In this document: positions 16,695 to 27,182 of the stretch, piece by piece
Layout: each line of letters starts with the position of its first letter
Position numbering within the stretch: the first letter of the stretch is position 1
Assembly: GCF_000620085.1 (NCBI RefSeq)
Contig: NZ_JHVJ01000004.1
Coordinates: forward strand, 295,422 to 359,421
Reading direction: 5' to 3'
Source of the DNA: Marinobacterium jannaschii DSM 6295
GTDB taxonomy: Bacteria > Pseudomonadota > Gammaproteobacteria > Pseudomonadales > Balneatricaceae
Length of the DNA: 64,000 bases
Translations under genes and position numbers: made by a program
The notes under the pieces: model-generated
What the model saw: the letters and a program-made list of their open reading frames with translations, nothing else
What the model was told of the DNA's origin: nothing
Databases searched by the model: none

Positions 16695-17312
16695 TTAACG
16701 CTGGGATGCGGTTGACAGTGCCAGGCCGGCGGCAATCAGTGCACTGCCGGTAACCCGCCCCTGCATGCGTACGGCTTTCTCTTTTTTCAATAGCGGCCGC
16801 AGGCGTGAGGAGAGCAGGCTGTATCCGGTCATCACGGCCCAGTCGACCCCGGTCAGGGTGAGGCCGATGACCAGCATCTGCACCAGCTGAGGCTCGGCCG
16901 GATTCAGAAACTGCGGTACCAGGGCCACCAGAAATACCATCCCCTTGGGGTTGGTGATATTGATCAGCAGGCTCTGCAGGAAGGCTTTCCTGCCACCGGC
17001 ACGGGGGCCGCTGTCCAGATCCAGTCCGCCGCGCTGGCGCCACTGCTGGATGCCGAGCCAGATCAGGTAGGCGACACCCACCCATTTGATCAGATTGAAC
17101 AGGGTCATTGAAGTGGCGACCAGGCTGCCAAGGCCGACCGCGACCACAATAAACTGCACGCCATAGCCACTGATCAGGCCGAGGATAGCTGGCTGGGCAC
17201 GCAGGGGGCCATGGCTGATGCCGTAACTCATGGCGGTGACAGCACCGGCACCGGGCGAGAGGCTGATCAGTATAGAGGCGGCTAACAGGGTCAGCCAGAT
17301 TTCAATTGACAT
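16695..17312 (-). CDS. LysE/RhtB-family amino-acid exporter
   Basis: 205-residue inner-membrane protein of the LysE translocator family, with about six hydrophobic helices. The start MSIEIWLTLLAASILISLSP and the GAGAVTAMSYGISHG region carry the family's conserved Ser-Pro-Gly-(A/P)-(A/P) signature. The central NITNPKGMVFLVALVPQF is also typical. It likely exports homoserine, threonine or a related amino acid, but substrate is not predictable. It lies just downstream of the purD terminator and is transcribed on the same strand. Confidence 0.88.
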   Translation of the reverse strand: MSIEIWLTLLAASILISLSPGAGAVTAMSYGISHGPLRAQPAILGLISGYGVQFIVVAVGLGSLVATSMTLFNLIKWVGVAYLIWLGIQQWRQRGGLDLDSGPRAGGRKAFLQSLLINITNPKGMVFLVALVPQFLNPAEPQLVQMLVIGLTLTGVDWAVMTGYSLLSSRLRPLLKKEKAVRMQGRVTGSALIAAGLALSTASQR

Positions 17313-17331
17313 GTTATGTTCCCTAAAACAA

Positions 17332-17355
17332 AACAGCCACCCGAAGGTGGCTGTT
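17332..17355 (-). terminator. purD terminator
   Basis: Arms 17332-17341 and 17346-17355 with a CGAA loop. Read on the minus strand, the stem is followed by TTTTGTTTT. Confidence 0.85.
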
Positions 17356-17380
17356 GGATAATCAACTCAGCGTCGCTTCG

Positions 17381-18667
17381 TTACTCGCCTTGTTCGCGGG
17401 CAATCGCACGGTAGGCGATATCGTTACGGTAGAAGGCTCCGTCCCAATTGACCTGTTTAACCAGATCATAGGCGCGTTGCTGAGCTTCGGTAACCGTATC
17501 GCCCAGTGCAGTAACGCAGAGTACGCGGCCGCCTGCAGTGACAACTTTGCCGTCTTCCAGCTTAGTGCCAGCGTGGAAAATCTTAGTGCCTTCAGGGCAT
17601 TCCGCAGGGGCTGTGATCTCAGCACCTTTGGCATAGCTACCCGGGTAGCCGCCAGCGGCCATCACGACACCGACAGAACGACGAGAATCCCACTCAATGC
17701 TGGTCTGGTCAAGCTTCTGTTCCAGGGCCGCCAGGCACAGCTGGCTCAGGCTGGATTTCAGGCGCAGCATGATCGGCTGGGTTTCAGGGTCGCCGAAACG
17801 GCAGTTGTACTCGATAACCTTCGGCGTTCCGTCCGCTGTGATCATCAGGCCGGCGTATAGGAAACCGGTGTATTCATTGCCTTCTTCCGCCATACCGCGG
17901 ATGGTTGGCATGATCACCTCATCCATTGCCCGCTGATGGATTTCCGGCGTTACTACCGGGGCAGGGGAGTAAGCGCCCATGCCGCCGGTATTCGGGCCGG
18001 TATCGCCGTCGCCTACACGCTTATGGTCCTGGCTGGTGGCCATTGGCAGTACATTCTTACCATCGACCATGACGATGAAAGAGGCTTCTTCGCCTTCGAG
18101 GAACTCTTCGATCACCACGCGGCTGCCGGCATCGCCAAAGGCATTGCCAGCCAGCATATCCTTGATCGCGTTCTCGGCTTCTTCCAGGGTCATCGCAACG
18201 ATAACGCCTTTGCCCGCAGCCAGGCCGTCGGCTTTAACCACGATCGGAGCGCCTTTCTCGCGCACGTAGGCGATTGCCGGATCGATCTCGGTGAAGTTCT
18301 GGTACTCTGCCGTTGGGATCTTGTGACGGGCCAGGAAGTCTTTGCTGAATGCTTTGGAGCCTTCCAGCTGGGCCGCGCCAGAGGTTGGGCCGAAGATCGC
18401 CAGACCGAGGCTCTGGAAATGGTTCACAACACCGGCAACCAGCGGTGCTTCAGGGCCGACGATGGTCAGGTCGATACTGTTTTCCTGCGCGAAAGCCGAC
18501 AGGCCTTCCAGATCCATCACATCGATAGCAACGTTCTGCAGTTTATCTTCCTGTGCAGTCGCGGCGTTACCCGGAGCTACAAACACCTGCTCAACGGAAT
18601 CGTCTTTCGCGGCTGCCCAGGCCAGTGCGTGTTCACGACCGCCGGAACCAATTACAAGTACTTTCAT
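17381..18667 (-). CDS. purD: Phosphoribosylamine-glycine ligase
   Basis: 428-residue ATP-grasp enzyme of purine biosynthesis that joins glycine to phosphoribosylamine to give GAR. It starts MKVLVIGSGGREHALAW and shows the PurD signatures KADGLAAGKGVIVA, GEEASFIVMVDG, DHKRVGDGDTGPNTGGMGAY and EYNCRFGDPETQ. It is the last gene of the dusB-fis-purH-purD run. A hairpin terminator at 18694-18725 separates it from purH, so it may be transcribed partly on its own. Confidence 0.98.
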   Translation of the reverse strand: MKVLVIGSGGREHALAWAAAKDDSVEQVFVAPGNAATAQEDKLQNVAIDVMDLEGLSAFAQENSIDLTIVGPEAPLVAGVVNHFQSLGLAIFGPTSGAAQLEGSKAFSKDFLARHKIPTAEYQNFTEIDPAIAYVREKGAPIVVKADGLAAGKGVIVAMTLEEAENAIKDMLAGNAFGDAGSRVVIEEFLEGEEASFIVMVDGKNVLPMATSQDHKRVGDGDTGPNTGGMGAYSPAPVVTPEIHQRAMDEVIMPTIRGMAEEGNEYTGFLYAGLMITADGTPKVIEYNCRFGDPETQPIMLRLKSSLSQLCLAALEQKLDQTSIEWDSRRSVGVVMAAGGYPGSYAKGAEITAPAECPEGTKIFHAGTKLEDGKVVTAGGRVLCVTALGDTVTEAQQRAYDLVKQVNWDGAFYRNDIAYRAIAREQGE

Positions 18668-18693
18668 CTTTATAGAATCCTTTAAGACTAAAA

Positions 18694-18725
18694 AAGCCCG
18701 GGCTGGTCAAAACCAATCCGGGCTT
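18694..18725 (-). terminator. Hairpin terminator between purH and purD
   Basis: Arms AAGCCCGG (18694-18701) and CCGGGCTT (18718-18725) enclose an inner GGT/ACC pairing. On the minus strand a run of T follows, so it can attenuate transcription from purH into purD. Confidence 0.75.
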
Positions 18726-18769
18726 CAGGCTTTCAGGCTTGCAGCTGCAAGCTTACAGCTGATGCCCCG

Positions 18770-20350
18770 TTAGTGACGGAAATGGCGCATGCCAGTAAAG
18801 ACCATCGCAATGCCTGCTTCGTCAGCCGCATCGATGACTTCCTGATCGCGCATAGAACCGCCCGGCTGGATGATCGCTTTAATGCCGGCAGCAGCTGCGG
18901 CATCGATACCATCGCGGAACGGGAAGAAGGCATCAGATGCCATCACGGAACCTTCAACCTGCAGGCCTTCGTCGGCGGCTTTGATACCGGCGATCTTGGC
19001 GCTGTAGACGCGGCTCATCTGGCCTGCACCTACGCCGATGGTCATGCCATCTTTAGCGTAAACAATGGCGTTGGATTTAACAGACTTCGCCACTTCCCAG
19101 CAGAACATCAGGTCACGCAGCTCTTCTTCGGAAGGCTGGCGCTTGGAAACCACTTTCAGTTCAGACTGTTCAACCTTGCCCAGGTCGCGATCCTGAACCA
19201 GCAGGCCGCCATTCACTCGCTTGTAGTCCAGGCCGGTTGCGCGTTCGCCAGACCATTCGCCGCATTCCAGTAGGCGCACGTTTGGTTTGCTGGCAGCCAC
19301 TTCTGCAGCCGCTGCAGAGATGGACGGTGCGATGATCACCTCAACGAACTGGCGCTCGATGATCGCTTTCGCGGTTGCTTCGTCCAGCTCACGGTTGAAG
19401 GCGATGATGCCGCCAAAGGCAGAGGTCGGATCTGTCTTGAAGGCGCGCTCGTACGCTTCCAGGATGTCGCCGCCAAGGGCAACGCCACATGGGTTGGCGT
19501 GCTTAACGATAACGCAGGCCGGTTCAGCAAAGGCTTTCACTGCTTCCAGTGCTGCATCAGTGTCGGCAACGTTGTTGTAAGACAGCGCTTTACCCTGCAG
19601 CTGCTTCGCAGTAGCGATGCTGGCTTCAGCCGGGTTGGCTTCAACGTAGAAGGCTGCACGCTGGTGAGGGTTCTCACCGTAACGCATGTCCTGTGCCTTG
19701 ATGAACTGGGTGTTGAAGGTGCGAGGGAAGTCTGCCGGAGCTTCTGCTTCGCCTTCAACGATAGCGCCGAGGTAGTTGGCGATCATGCCGTCGTACATGG
19801 CGGTGTGCTCGAAAGCTTTTACCGCCAGGTCGAAGCGTGTGCCCATCGCCAGGCCTTCGTTCGCATCCAGTTCGCTGATGATGCTGTCGTAATCGCTGGC
19901 ATTCACAACGATAGCCACGTCTTTGTGGTTTTTCGCTGCTGAGCGCACCATGGTTGGGCCGCCGATATCGATATTTTCGATCGCCATTGGCAGATCGCAA
20001 TCGGGACGGGCGATAGTCTGTGCAAACGGATACAGGTTAACCACAACCATATCGATCGGGTTAATACCGTGTTCACTCATTACCGCATCGTCCTTGCCGC
20101 GACGACCCAGGATGCCGCCGTGAACTTTTGGATGCAGAGTCTTTACACGGCCATCCATCATCTCAGGGAAACCGGTGTAATCAGAGACTTCAACTGCAGG
20201 AATGTTGTTTTCCTTCAGCAGTTTGAAAGTTCCGCCGGTGGAGAGGATTTCAACGCCGCGAGAGCTCAGCGCCTGAGCAAACTCTACGATGCCGGTTTTG
20301 TCGGATACGCTGATCAGCGCACGACGAACAGGAGTGGTATTCTCTGCCAT
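18770..20350 (-). CDS. purH: Bifunctional AICAR transformylase/IMP cyclohydrolase
   Basis: 526-residue enzyme for the last two steps to IMP. Residues 1-150 are the MGS-like IMP cyclohydrolase domain ([31 protein letters not shown]). The rest is the AICAR formyltransferase domain, with the catalytic Lys-His in [13 protein letters not shown] and the [14 protein letters not shown] stretch. It lies 33 bases after fis in the same direction. Length is normal for the family. Confidence 0.98.
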   Translation of the reverse strand: MAENTTPVRRALISVSDKTGIVEFAQALSSRGVEILSTGGTFKLLKENNIPAVEVSDYTGFPEMMDGRVKTLHPKVHGGILGRRGKDDAVMSEHGINPIDMVVVNLYPFAQTIARPDCDLPMAIENIDIGGPTMVRSAAKNHKDVAIVVNASDYDSIISELDANEGLAMGTRFDLAVKAFEHTAMYDGMIANYLGAIVEGEAEAPADFPRTFNTQFIKAQDMRYGENPHQRAAFYVEANPAEASIATAKQLQGKALSYNNVADTDAALEAVKAFAEPACVIVKHANPCGVALGGDILEAYERAFKTDPTSAFGGIIAFNRELDEATAKAIIERQFVEVIIAPSISAAAAEVAASKPNVRLLECGEWSGERATGLDYKRVNGGLLVQDRDLGKVEQSELKVVSKRQPSEEELRDLMFCWEVAKSVKSNAIVYAKDGMTIGVGAGQMSRVYSAKIAGIKAADEGLQVEGSVMASDAFFPFRDGIDAAAAAGIKAIIQPGGSMRDQEVIDAADEAGIAMVFTGMRHFRH

Positions 20351-20383
20351 GGTCTATATCGTTCCGATAGTATTTGAATGCGG

Positions 20384-20671
20384 TTACAGCAGGCCGTACT
20401 GCTTCAGCTTCTTGCGCAGTGTGCCGCGGTTCAGGCCCAGTACCTGGGAGGCACGGGTCTGATTGTCCTTGGTGTAAGCCATGACGGTTTCAAACAGCGG
20501 TGCTTCTATTTCGGCCAGAACCATCTGATAAACGTCGGTTACAGGCTGTCCGTCCAGTTGGCGAAAGTAATTTGTCAAAGACTGATGCACGCAGTCACGC
20601 AGCGTCTCCTGGGTAACTTCAGGGTTAGCTTGAGGTGCAATAGTCGGTTTGGTGATGTCTTTGTATTCCAC
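20384..20671 (-). CDS. fis: DNA-binding protein Fis
   Basis: 95-residue nucleoid protein and regulator. The C-terminal helix-turn-helix [20 protein letters not shown] is nearly identical to enterobacterial Fis. The N-terminal half is more divergent, as usual outside the enterics. It starts at GTG 20671; no better ATG is in frame. It sits 22 bases after dusB, the arrangement in which dusB and fis are cotranscribed in many gammaproteobacteria. Confidence 0.95.
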   Translation of the reverse strand: MEYKDITKPTIAPQANPEVTQETLRDCVHQSLTNYFRQLDGQPVTDVYQMVLAEIEAPLFETVMAYTKDNQTRASQVLGLNRGTLRKKLKQYGLL

Positions 20672-20693
20672 TGTGAATATGTATCCAAGTCTG

Positions 20694-21680
20694 TCAGGCG
20701 GATGCTTTATAATTCATAAGCTGCACGAAGAAGTCCTCGATCGCTGAGGTCTGCTCTTCTGCGCTTTCCAGCTTATTAAATGCTTTCCGGAAGGTGCTGC
20801 CTTCCGGTTGGCTATGCAGGTACCAGCCTACATGTTTGCGCGCGATACGCGGTCCCATGAAGTCACCATAAAAGGTGTACAGTTCCTGCAGGTGGCCAAG
20901 CAGTATAGCTTTGACTTCTTCCAGCTTTGGTTCCGGCAGTAGGTTACCCGTTCTGAGGTAATGGTCTATCTCACGAAAAAGCCAGGGGCGGCCCTGTGCT
21001 GCGCGTCCAATCAATACGCCATCAGCGTGGGTATAGTCTAGTACCTGTTTTGCTTTTTGCGGCGAAATAATATCGCCGTTGGCAAAGACAGGAATATCGA
21101 GCGCCTGCTTGATCTGCGAGATGGTGTCGTATTCCACCTCACCCTTATATCCGCAGGCACGTGTGCGGCCATGTACGGCCAGTGCCTGAATGCCTGCATC
21201 TTCAGCGATGCGGGCAATTGCCAGTCCATTGCGTTGGCCGGGAGCCCAGCCAGTGCGGATTTTCAGTGTTACGGGAACGTCGACAGCGTCGACAACGGCC
21301 CTGAGTATATCCCTGACGAGAGGTTCATCTTTCAGCAAGGCAGAACCGGCTGCCTTGTTGCAGACTTTCTTTGCAGGGCAACCCATGTTGATGTCGATTA
21401 TCTGAGCACCACGTTCGACATTCATGCGAGCAGCTTCTGCCATCATCTGCGGTTCACCGCCGGCAATCTGCACCGAGCGGGGTTCCACATCACCCGTATG
21501 ATTAAGGCGATAGCTTGATTTGCGGGTGTTCCATAGCCGCGTGTCGGATGTCACCATCTCAGACACGACGAGACCGGCTCCCAGTTTCCGGCAAAGCTGT
21601 CGGAAGGGGCGGTCCGTAACGCCTGCCATCGGTGCCAGAATAACCTGACTGTCAATGGTGTAGGGTCCTATACGGAACAT
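20694..21680 (-). CDS. dusB: tRNA-dihydrouridine synthase B
   Basis: 328 residues from the ATG at 21680; an in-frame TTG two codons earlier is less likely. It is an FMN TIM-barrel enzyme that reduces uridine to dihydrouridine in tRNA. Visible hallmarks are [16 protein letters not shown] near residue 16, [19 protein letters not shown] near 98 with the catalytic Cys101, and [12 protein letters not shown]. It is the first gene of the dusB-fis(-purHD) unit, with a 14-bp palindrome 35 bases upstream. Confidence 0.96.
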   Translation of the reverse strand: MFRIGPYTIDSQVILAPMAGVTDRPFRQLCRKLGAGLVVSEMVTSDTRLWNTRKSSYRLNHTGDVEPRSVQIAGGEPQMMAEAARMNVERGAQIIDINMGCPAKKVCNKAAGSALLKDEPLVRDILRAVVDAVDVPVTLKIRTGWAPGQRNGLAIARIAEDAGIQALAVHGRTRACGYKGEVEYDTISQIKQALDIPVFANGDIISPQKAKQVLDYTHADGVLIGRAAQGRPWLFREIDHYLRTGNLLPEPKLEEVKAILLGHLQELYTFYGDFMGPRIARKHVGWYLHSQPEGSTFRKAFNKLESAEEQTSAIEDFFVQLMNYKASA

Positions 21681-21714
21681 GCTCAACCTTATTTCGGGTA
21701 ATAATATGCCGTGA

Positions 21715-21728
21715 AGCCAATATTGGCT
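21715..21728. promoter_or_regulatory. Palindrome upstream of dusB-fis
   Basis: Perfect 14-bp palindrome AGCCAATATTGGCT, 35 bases before the dusB start. The position suits an operator in the dusB-fis promoter or leader. I cannot name the binding protein. Confidence 0.4.
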
Positions 21729-21840
21729 CCAAAGCTGGTTTCATCAAGGAAGGCGGCCAATAATACTCTCTCAGCGGCATCCATCCAAGCGGTTTTTGGT
21801 GCTTTTTTGACCGTTTTTTCCGGGTGAAGGGCTAGTAATA

Positions 21841-22725
21841 TCAGTAGTTTGGTGCTACCAGCGCGATTTCGTAGTTGATTGCGCGGGCGGAGGGATTGAG
21901 GATTTCGAGGCGGATAAGATGGCGTCCGTCGGCGCTCATATAACCCCTGGTTCCGGCCTGGAGTGGCAGGTAGTCCTGTGGCTGAAAGCGTCGCCTGGCG
22001 ACCTCACGCCCCTTCAGGTCGGAGAAGCTTAAATCGAGTGCAGGATAAGGCTGAGAGAACGTCGCACCGTTATGCAGTGACAGTTCGAGGCTGAGGGTGT
22101 TCTTGTACTGCGGGTGAGGTTTTATCTCCAGTGACTCGCTGCGGATGGCGTCCAGTTGCTGCCTGGGTGGCAAATTACACTCCAGCCGGGTGCAGGTCAT
22201 CTGATAGATGCCGGTAAAGGATGGGTGCCAGGCTAGGCGGTCGCGCTCAAACCAGAGTAGCTGGGCGGCAAGCGTGAGTATTGCCAGCAGGCTGGCGAGA
22301 CTCCAGAGAAATGTGTGAGTAACTTCGTCTTCACCCGCTGTCAGGCTGAGTCCGCTTTTCGGAGCGGTAACCTCTGTCGGCAGTGGCGACAAGTGGTCGG
22401 CTGAGTGCGGCAGAGCTGAGACCCGGAGCGGTTGCTCGCGCTGCGGAATAATCTCTGGTGTCTTTGGCGGTGTCGGGTTTGGGGGCTTTTGTCTGGCGGA
22501 GTCCCCGTCATGTAATGACGAGTGGCTATCGAGGCGGTCACGGCCTTTCGGCGTGTTATCGGCGTTGCCGCTTCTTTCCGGCGACTGCCTGCACTCCAGA
22601 GCATCAAACACTGCGAGGCAGGTGCCGCAGCGAACCTTGCCGCCGGCGCTTCGCAGCTGCTGGCTGGTCACCCTGAAGCGTGTATCGCATCCGGGGCAGC
22701 AGGTGATGATGCTCTGTTGATCCAT
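21841..22725 (-). CDS. Zinc-ribbon, DUF3426-type membrane protein
   Basis: 294 residues. The N-terminus is an MJ0042-type zinc ribbon with Cys9/Cys10, Cys13, Cys33 and Cys36 (TCCPGCDTRF...VRCGTC). A proline-rich linker follows, then one membrane helix at about 138-159 and a C-terminal domain (VARRRFQPQDYLP, RLEILNPSARAINYEI) of the DUF3426 type. It is conserved beside prmA and dusB in Pseudomonas relatives. The function is unknown. It lies 12 bases after prmA in the same direction. Confidence 0.85.
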   Translation of the reverse strand: MDQQSIITCCPGCDTRFRVTSQQLRSAGGKVRCGTCLAVFDALECRQSPERSGNADNTPKGRDRLDSHSSLHDGDSARQKPPNPTPPKTPEIIPQREQPLRVSALPHSADHLSPLPTEVTAPKSGLSLTAGEDEVTHTFLWSLASLLAILTLAAQLLWFERDRLAWHPSFTGIYQMTCTRLECNLPPRQQLDAIRSESLEIKPHPQYKNTLSLELSLHNGATFSQPYPALDLSFSDLKGREVARRRFQPQDYLPLQAGTRGYMSADGRHLIRLEILNPSARAINYEIALVAPNY

Positions 22726-22737
22726 AGCTGAAGCTAC

Positions 22738-23631
22738 CTACTTACGCGTGCCGCTGATGCGGATCCAGCCTTCACGTTCTGCAACCGGCTCAAGGTCAAA
22801 CCACTGGCCATAAGCGTTTCGAATCTCTTCGGCCTGATCTTCCAGCAGGCCGGATAGCGCCAGGCGGCCGTTGCTGCGAACCAGGGCTGCCAGAGTGGGG
22901 GCCAGGCTGACCAGCGGCCCTGCCAGAATGTTGGCGACCAGCAGATCAGCCTGCATTGCCGGTGCCGCTTCCGGCATATACACATCCAGTCGATCATCGG
23001 TCAGCTGGTTGCGTTTAAGGTTCTCCCGGGTGGCCTGCAGGGCCTGGGGATCTATATCCACACCCATGACGTGGCGGGCACCCAGCAGCAGTGAGGCGAT
23101 ACCGAGAATGCCTGAACCGCAACCATAGTCGACTACCTGGCAGTCATCCAGCTCCTGGCCGTCAAGCCACTCAAGGCAGAGTGCAGTGGTCGGGTGAGTG
23201 CCGGTACCAAAGGCCAGTCCCGGGTCCAGCATCATATTCACTGCTTCCGGATCCGGGGCTTCGCGCCAGCTTGGGCAGACCCAGAGGCGCTTACCAAACT
23301 GCATCGGGTGGTAGTTGTCCATCCACTCCCGCTCCCAGTCTTTGTCCTCAAGGATTTCGACTTTCATCGGAGGCATCGGCTGGCCGGGGAAGAGGTTTTC
23401 GTGTCCCTGCTGAACATACTCGGTCGTAGCGTCCAGATCATGGTCGGCAGAGTAGAGGCCGGTCACCACGGTATTGTTCCACAGCGGGGTCGTGCCCAGG
23501 TCGGGCTCGAAGATAGGTTGGTCAGCCCCGTCGCGGAAGGTGACGGCGGCGCTGCCGGATTCCAGCAGCAGATCTTCATACTGCTCGGCAACATCGGGAC
23601 TGGTTTTAATGGTTATCTGGAGCCAGGGCAT
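22738..23631 (-). CDS. prmA: Ribosomal protein L11 methyltransferase
   Basis: 297-residue SAM-dependent methyltransferase that trimethylates ribosomal protein L11. The SAM motif [20 protein letters not shown] follows the PrmA-specific [14 protein letters not shown] stretch. The N-terminal L11-recognition domain begins [10 protein letters not shown]. It is downstream of accC and upstream of the DUF3426 gene, as in Pseudomonas. A hairpin terminator after accC lies in the gap. Confidence 0.97.
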   Translation of the reverse strand: MPWLQITIKTSPDVAEQYEDLLLESGSAAVTFRDGADQPIFEPDLGTTPLWNNTVVTGLYSADHDLDATTEYVQQGHENLFPGQPMPPMKVEILEDKDWEREWMDNYHPMQFGKRLWVCPSWREAPDPEAVNMMLDPGLAFGTGTHPTTALCLEWLDGQELDDCQVVDYGCGSGILGIASLLLGARHVMGVDIDPQALQATRENLKRNQLTDDRLDVYMPEAAPAMQADLLVANILAGPLVSLAPTLAALVRSNGRLALSGLLEDQAEEIRNAYGQWFDLEPVAEREGWIRISGTRK

Positions 23632-23717
23632 GGGTTACATCCGTACATTTGAAGGCTTTGAGTATGACTTAAAAATATTGCGCATCGCAACAGGAGGGCG
23701 CTGAGGGGATAAAACGA

Positions 23718-23741
23718 AAAAGCCCGCCGAAGCGGGCTTTT
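23718..23741. terminator. accC terminator
   Basis: Arms AAAAGCCCGC (23718-23727) and its complement (23732-23741) with a CGAA loop. T-runs occur on both strands. Confidence 0.85.
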
Positions 23742-23757
23742 ATCCGGGAGCTGTAAC

Positions 23758-25101
23758 TTACAGGCCCAGTTTCTTTTCCAGGTAGTGGATATTGACGCCG
23801 CCTTCCTGGAAGGCTTTGTCGCGCACGATTTCCTGCTGCAGCGGGATATTGCTGCGGATGCCATCGATCAGCATCTCGTCCAGCGCATTGCGCATGCGGA
23901 TCAGTGCAGTTTCACGGTCATCTGCGAATGTGATCAGTTTGGCGATCAGGGAATCGTAGTGAGGTGGTACGCTGTAACCGGCATACAGGTGAGAGTCGAC
24001 GCGTACGCCGTTACCACCCGGTGCGTGGAAGTACTTAACAGTACCCGGGCAAGGCAGGAAGGTTTTAGGGTCTTCCGCATTGATACGGCACTCGAAAGAG
24101 TGGCCCAGTATCTTAACGTCTTCCTGTTTGATCGAGAGAGGCTGGCCTGCGGCGATGCGCAACTGCTCTTTAACGATATCAACGCCGGTGATCATCTCGG
24201 TAACAGGGTGTTCTACCTGAACACGGGTGTTCATCTCGATGAAGTAGAAACCGCCGTTCTCATACAGGAATTCGAAAGTACCGGCACCGCGATAACCGAT
24301 CTTGATGCAGGCATCAATACAGGACTGCAGTACCTGAGCGCGGGCTTCCGGGTCTAGATGAGGAGCAGGGGCTTCTTCCACGACCTTCTGGTGACGACGC
24401 TGCAGCGAGCAGTCGCGGTCATAGAGGTGGATGGCATTGCCCTGGCCGTCAGCCAGTACCTGAACTTCCACGTGGCGAGGGTTTTCCAGGAATTTCTCCA
24501 TGTAAACCGTATCGTCGCCAAATGCTGCGGCTGCTTCAGAGCGGGTTACGTGGATGGAGTTCAGCAGGGATGCTTCGCTGTGAACTACGCGCATGCCGCG
24601 GCCACCGCCACCGGCAGCGGCCTTGATGATAACCGGGTAGCCGATGCGCTTGGCAATAGCGTGTACGCGCTCAGGATTATCTTCCGGCAGTGGGCCGTCA
24701 GAACCTGGTACCGTTGGAACGCCAGCCTTTTTCATTGCCTCAATCGCGGAAACTTTGTCACCCATCAGGCGGATAGTTTCTGCTTTAGGGCCGATAAAGG
24801 CGAATCCGGAGCGCTCTACCTGTTCGGCGAAATCAGCATTCTCAGCCAGAAAGCCGTAACCCGGGTGTATGGCAACAGAGTCGGTGACTTCTGCGGCACT
24901 GATGATAGCCGGGATATTCAGGTAGCTTTTTGGGGACGGCGCCGGGCCGATACAAACGGCTTCGTCTGCCAGACGAACGTGCATCAGATCGCGGTCAGCA
25001 GTGGAATGCACCGCCACAGTCTTGATATCCAACTCTTTGCAGGCACGTAGAATGCGCAGTGCAATCTCGCCGCGGTTGGCAATGACTATTTTTTCCAGCA
25101 T
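23758..25101 (-). CDS. accC: Acetyl-CoA carboxylase, biotin carboxylase subunit
   Basis: 447-residue ATP-grasp enzyme that carboxylates biotin on AccB, the first step of fatty acid synthesis. It shows [20 protein letters not shown] at the start, the Gly-rich ATP loop [14 protein letters not shown], the ERDCS-equivalent [13 protein letters not shown] and the [14 protein letters not shown] active-site stretch. It lies 27 bases after accB, and both are terminated by the hairpin at 23718-23741. Confidence 0.98.
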   Translation of the reverse strand: MLEKIVIANRGEIALRILRACKELDIKTVAVHSTADRDLMHVRLADEAVCIGPAPSPKSYLNIPAIISAAEVTDSVAIHPGYGFLAENADFAEQVERSGFAFIGPKAETIRLMGDKVSAIEAMKKAGVPTVPGSDGPLPEDNPERVHAIAKRIGYPVIIKAAAGGGGRGMRVVHSEASLLNSIHVTRSEAAAAFGDDTVYMEKFLENPRHVEVQVLADGQGNAIHLYDRDCSLQRRHQKVVEEAPAPHLDPEARAQVLQSCIDACIKIGYRGAGTFEFLYENGGFYFIEMNTRVQVEHPVTEMITGVDIVKEQLRIAAGQPLSIKQEDVKILGHSFECRINAEDPKTFLPCPGTVKYFHAPGGNGVRVDSHLYAGYSVPPHYDSLIAKLITFADDRETALIRMRNALDEMLIDGIRSNIPLQQEIVRDKAFQEGGVNIHYLEKKLGL

Positions 25102-25128
25102 CAGATGATCCTTGGTAAGGTCGCAGAA

Positions 25129-25599
25129 TTAAACGATTGTAACCAGTGGCTGGTCAAACTCTACCGGCTGACCGTCTTCTGCCAGAATTGCTTCGATAAC
25201 ACCGGCTTTGTCTGCTTCGATCTGGTTCATCATCTTCATCGCTTCAACAATGCAGATAACGTCGCCTGGCTTGACTGTCTGGCCAACTTCGATGAATGCC
25301 GGAGAGCTAGGGGAAGGTGAGCGGTAGAAAGTGCCAACCATCGGTGACTTGATGACGTGGCCGGTTGTTGCCGGTGCAGCTTCTGCTTCAGCAGCTGGAG
25401 CCGCAGCTGGTGCAGCTGCAGCTGCAGGCATCGGAGCAGCTGCCGGTGCGGCATATGCTGGGTAAGGTGCAGCGAAAACGTGCTCTGAAGCGGCGCTGCG
25501 GCTGATGCGCACAGACTCTTCGCCTTCTTTGATCTCGATTTCGTTGATGTTGGATTCTTCCAGCAGCTCAATCAGCTTCTTGACTTTGCGGATGTCCAT
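25129..25599 (-). CDS. accB: Biotin carboxyl carrier protein of acetyl-CoA carboxylase
   Basis: 156 residues from the ATG at 25599, giving the usual start [16 protein letters not shown]; upstream in-frame codons only extend it into the aroQ gap. An Ala/Pro-rich hinge spans about residues 43-76. The biotinyl domain carries the acceptor Lys122 in EAMKMMNQ. It carries CO2 between AccC and the carboxyltransferase. Gene order aroQ-accB-accC is usual. Confidence 0.97.
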   Translation of the reverse strand: MDIRKVKKLIELLEESNINEIEIKEGEESVRISRSAASEHVFAAPYPAYAAPAAAPMPAAAAAPAAAPAAEAEAAPATTGHVIKSPMVGTFYRSPSPSSPAFIEVGQTVKPGDVICIVEAMKMMNQIEADKAGVIEAILAEDGQPVEFDQPLVTIV

Positions 25600-25628
25600 T
25601 CTGTTCTCTCTGATATTCAGTCGTTGTC

Positions 25629-26066
25629 TCATGCAATCCGGTCGAAGACCGATTGCAGTGCAAATTCATAACCTCTGGCACCCAGGCCACATATCACCCC
25701 GATAGCTTTATCCGAGAAATATGAATGGTGGCGGAATGCTTCGCGCGCATGCACGTTTGAGAGGTGGACCTCTATAAACGGAATGTCGACACCAAGCAGG
25801 GCGTCTCTCAGGGCAACACTTGTATGTGTAAACGCAGCTGGATTGATCACGATAAATGCCACGCCTTCATCACGGGCGGCATGTATGCGGTCAATCAGCG
25901 CAAATTCGGCATTGCTCTGAAAGCTATCCAGCGAGTGACCCGCAGCCTTCGCCTGTTTGCTCAGGGCATGGTTGATATCGGCCAGTGTCGTGGAACCATA
26001 AACCTCGGGTTCCCGGGTGCCGAGAAGATTGAGGTTGGGACCATGCAGAACCAGTATTTTTGCCAT
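25629..26066 (-). CDS. aroQ: 3-dehydroquinate dehydratase, type II
   Basis: 145 residues from the ATG at 26066; an in-frame TTG two codons earlier is less likely. It catalyses the third shikimate-pathway step. Signatures are [20 protein letters not shown] with the catalytic Tyr, then [17 protein letters not shown] and [17 protein letters not shown]. It precedes accB by 29 bases and may share a promoter with the accBC genes. Confidence 0.97.
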   Translation of the reverse strand: MAKILVLHGPNLNLLGTREPEVYGSTTLADINHALSKQAKAAGHSLDSFQSNAEFALIDRIHAARDEGVAFIVINPAAFTHTSVALRDALLGVDIPFIEVHLSNVHAREAFRHHSYFSDKAIGVICGLGARGYEFALQSVFDRIA

Positions 26067-26393
26067 GCTCAAGCCTTAGCCGTAAAGGCGGGTCAAATTG
26101 GATCAGGGGTAATTAAGCGCCATAGTTTGCACAACTACTGTCATGATGTCTATAAGTGCGCAAGTTTTCGTGGTTTTCTACCACTTTGGCCGAACTTTGC
26201 CGTTATTTCGCTGCGGGCAATGGTTAAACAGTGAGCGTTTTTTGCAGGATTTTTTTGCTGTCAGCGTAAAATGTGCAGTTTATATCTATTTGTTGCAATT
26301 TGGCGTCAGTATAATTGACGATCGCTGCAAAATTATCCATATTGCAGTGCGGTAATAGGGCTTTAGACGTTTCAGGCTTCAGGGAGTAGGGTA
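26067..26393. other. Divergent promoter region aroQ/parA, no gene seen
   Basis: The 327 bases are AT-rich compared with their surroundings. They contain CGTCA-N7-TGACG (26304-26320) around TATAAT and a purine-rich site before parA. I see no credible small gene. Confidence 0.5.
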
Positions 26394-27182
26394 ATGATGC
26401 GAAGGGTGGTGTTTAACCAGAAAGGCGGAGTAGGCAAGTCCAGTATTGCAGTGAATCTGGCGGCGATCAGTGCCAGCCGGGGGCTGCGGACACTGGTGGT
26501 GGATCTGGACCCGCAGTGTAACTCCAGTCACTACCTGTTAGGTGAGGACTATGCGGACTATTCACCCGATATTCGGGGATTCTTTGAACAGACATTGAGC
26601 TTTCAGCTTAAGCCGGCCGGGCCTGAACAGTTTATCCACCCGACCCGGTTCGATAACCTGGCGGTGATGCCGGCCAATACCGAGCTCGGCGACCTGCAGT
26701 CCAAGCTGGAAACCAAGCATAAGATCTACAAGCTGAGGGATGCACTGGATCAGCTTGATGCCGAATACGATGCGATCTATATCGACACGCCGCCCGCTTT
26801 TAACTTCTTTACGCTATCTGCGCTGGTGGCGGCAAAGCGCTGCCTGATCCCGTTTGATTGCGACGAATTTGCCCGTCAGGCGCTCTATAACCTGCTGGCA
26901 AACGTGCATGAAACCCGGGCGGATCATAATGCAGGCCTGGAGGTTGAGGGGATTGTGGTGAATCAGTACCAGTCCCGTGCGACGGCTCCGCGCCAGATCG
27001 TTGAGGATCTGGAAGCTGATAACCTGCCGGTGCTGAAAAGCCGGATATCCTCGTCGGTAAAGATGAAAGAGTCTCATAATGAGGCTTCACCTTTAGTCCA
27101 TATGGCACCCGGACATAAGCTGACCCAGGAATTTATGGCGCTGTACGACGAGTTGCATGAAGAGGTGGCGCTGGCTGTTTAG
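26394..27182 (+). CDS. Orphan ParA-family ATPase
   Basis: 262-residue ParA/MinD-type ATPase. The deviant Walker A is KGGVGKSS at residues 10-17. Also seen are VVDLDPQCNSSHYLLG, the switch region IYIDTPPAFNFFTLSAL, and the C-terminal ISSSVKMKESHNEASPLVHM. Unlike chromosomal parAB, no parB follows, so it is probably an orphan that positions some other cargo or machinery (inference). A start codon pair ATGATG at 26394 has a good purine-rich ribosome site. It converges, with a 4-base overlap of ends, on a probable small membrane protein gene. Confidence 0.88.
   Translation: MMRRVVFNQKGGVGKSSIAVNLAAISASRGLRTLVVDLDPQCNSSHYLLGEDYADYSPDIRGFFEQTLSFQLKPAGPEQFIHPTRFDNLAVMPANTELGDLQSKLETKHKIYKLRDALDQLDAEYDAIYIDTPPAFNFFTLSALVAAKRCLIPFDCDEFARQALYNLLANVHETRADHNAGLEVEGIVVNQYQSRATAPRQIVEDLEADNLPVLKSRISSSVKMKESHNEASPLVHMAPGHKLTQEFMALYDELHEEVALAV

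Noticed and set aside
18737..18752. Palindrome GCTTGCAGCTGCAAGC between purH and purD
   Set aside because: It lies in a run of repeated GGCTT/CAGCT units and next to a better terminator, so I do not claim a separate function.
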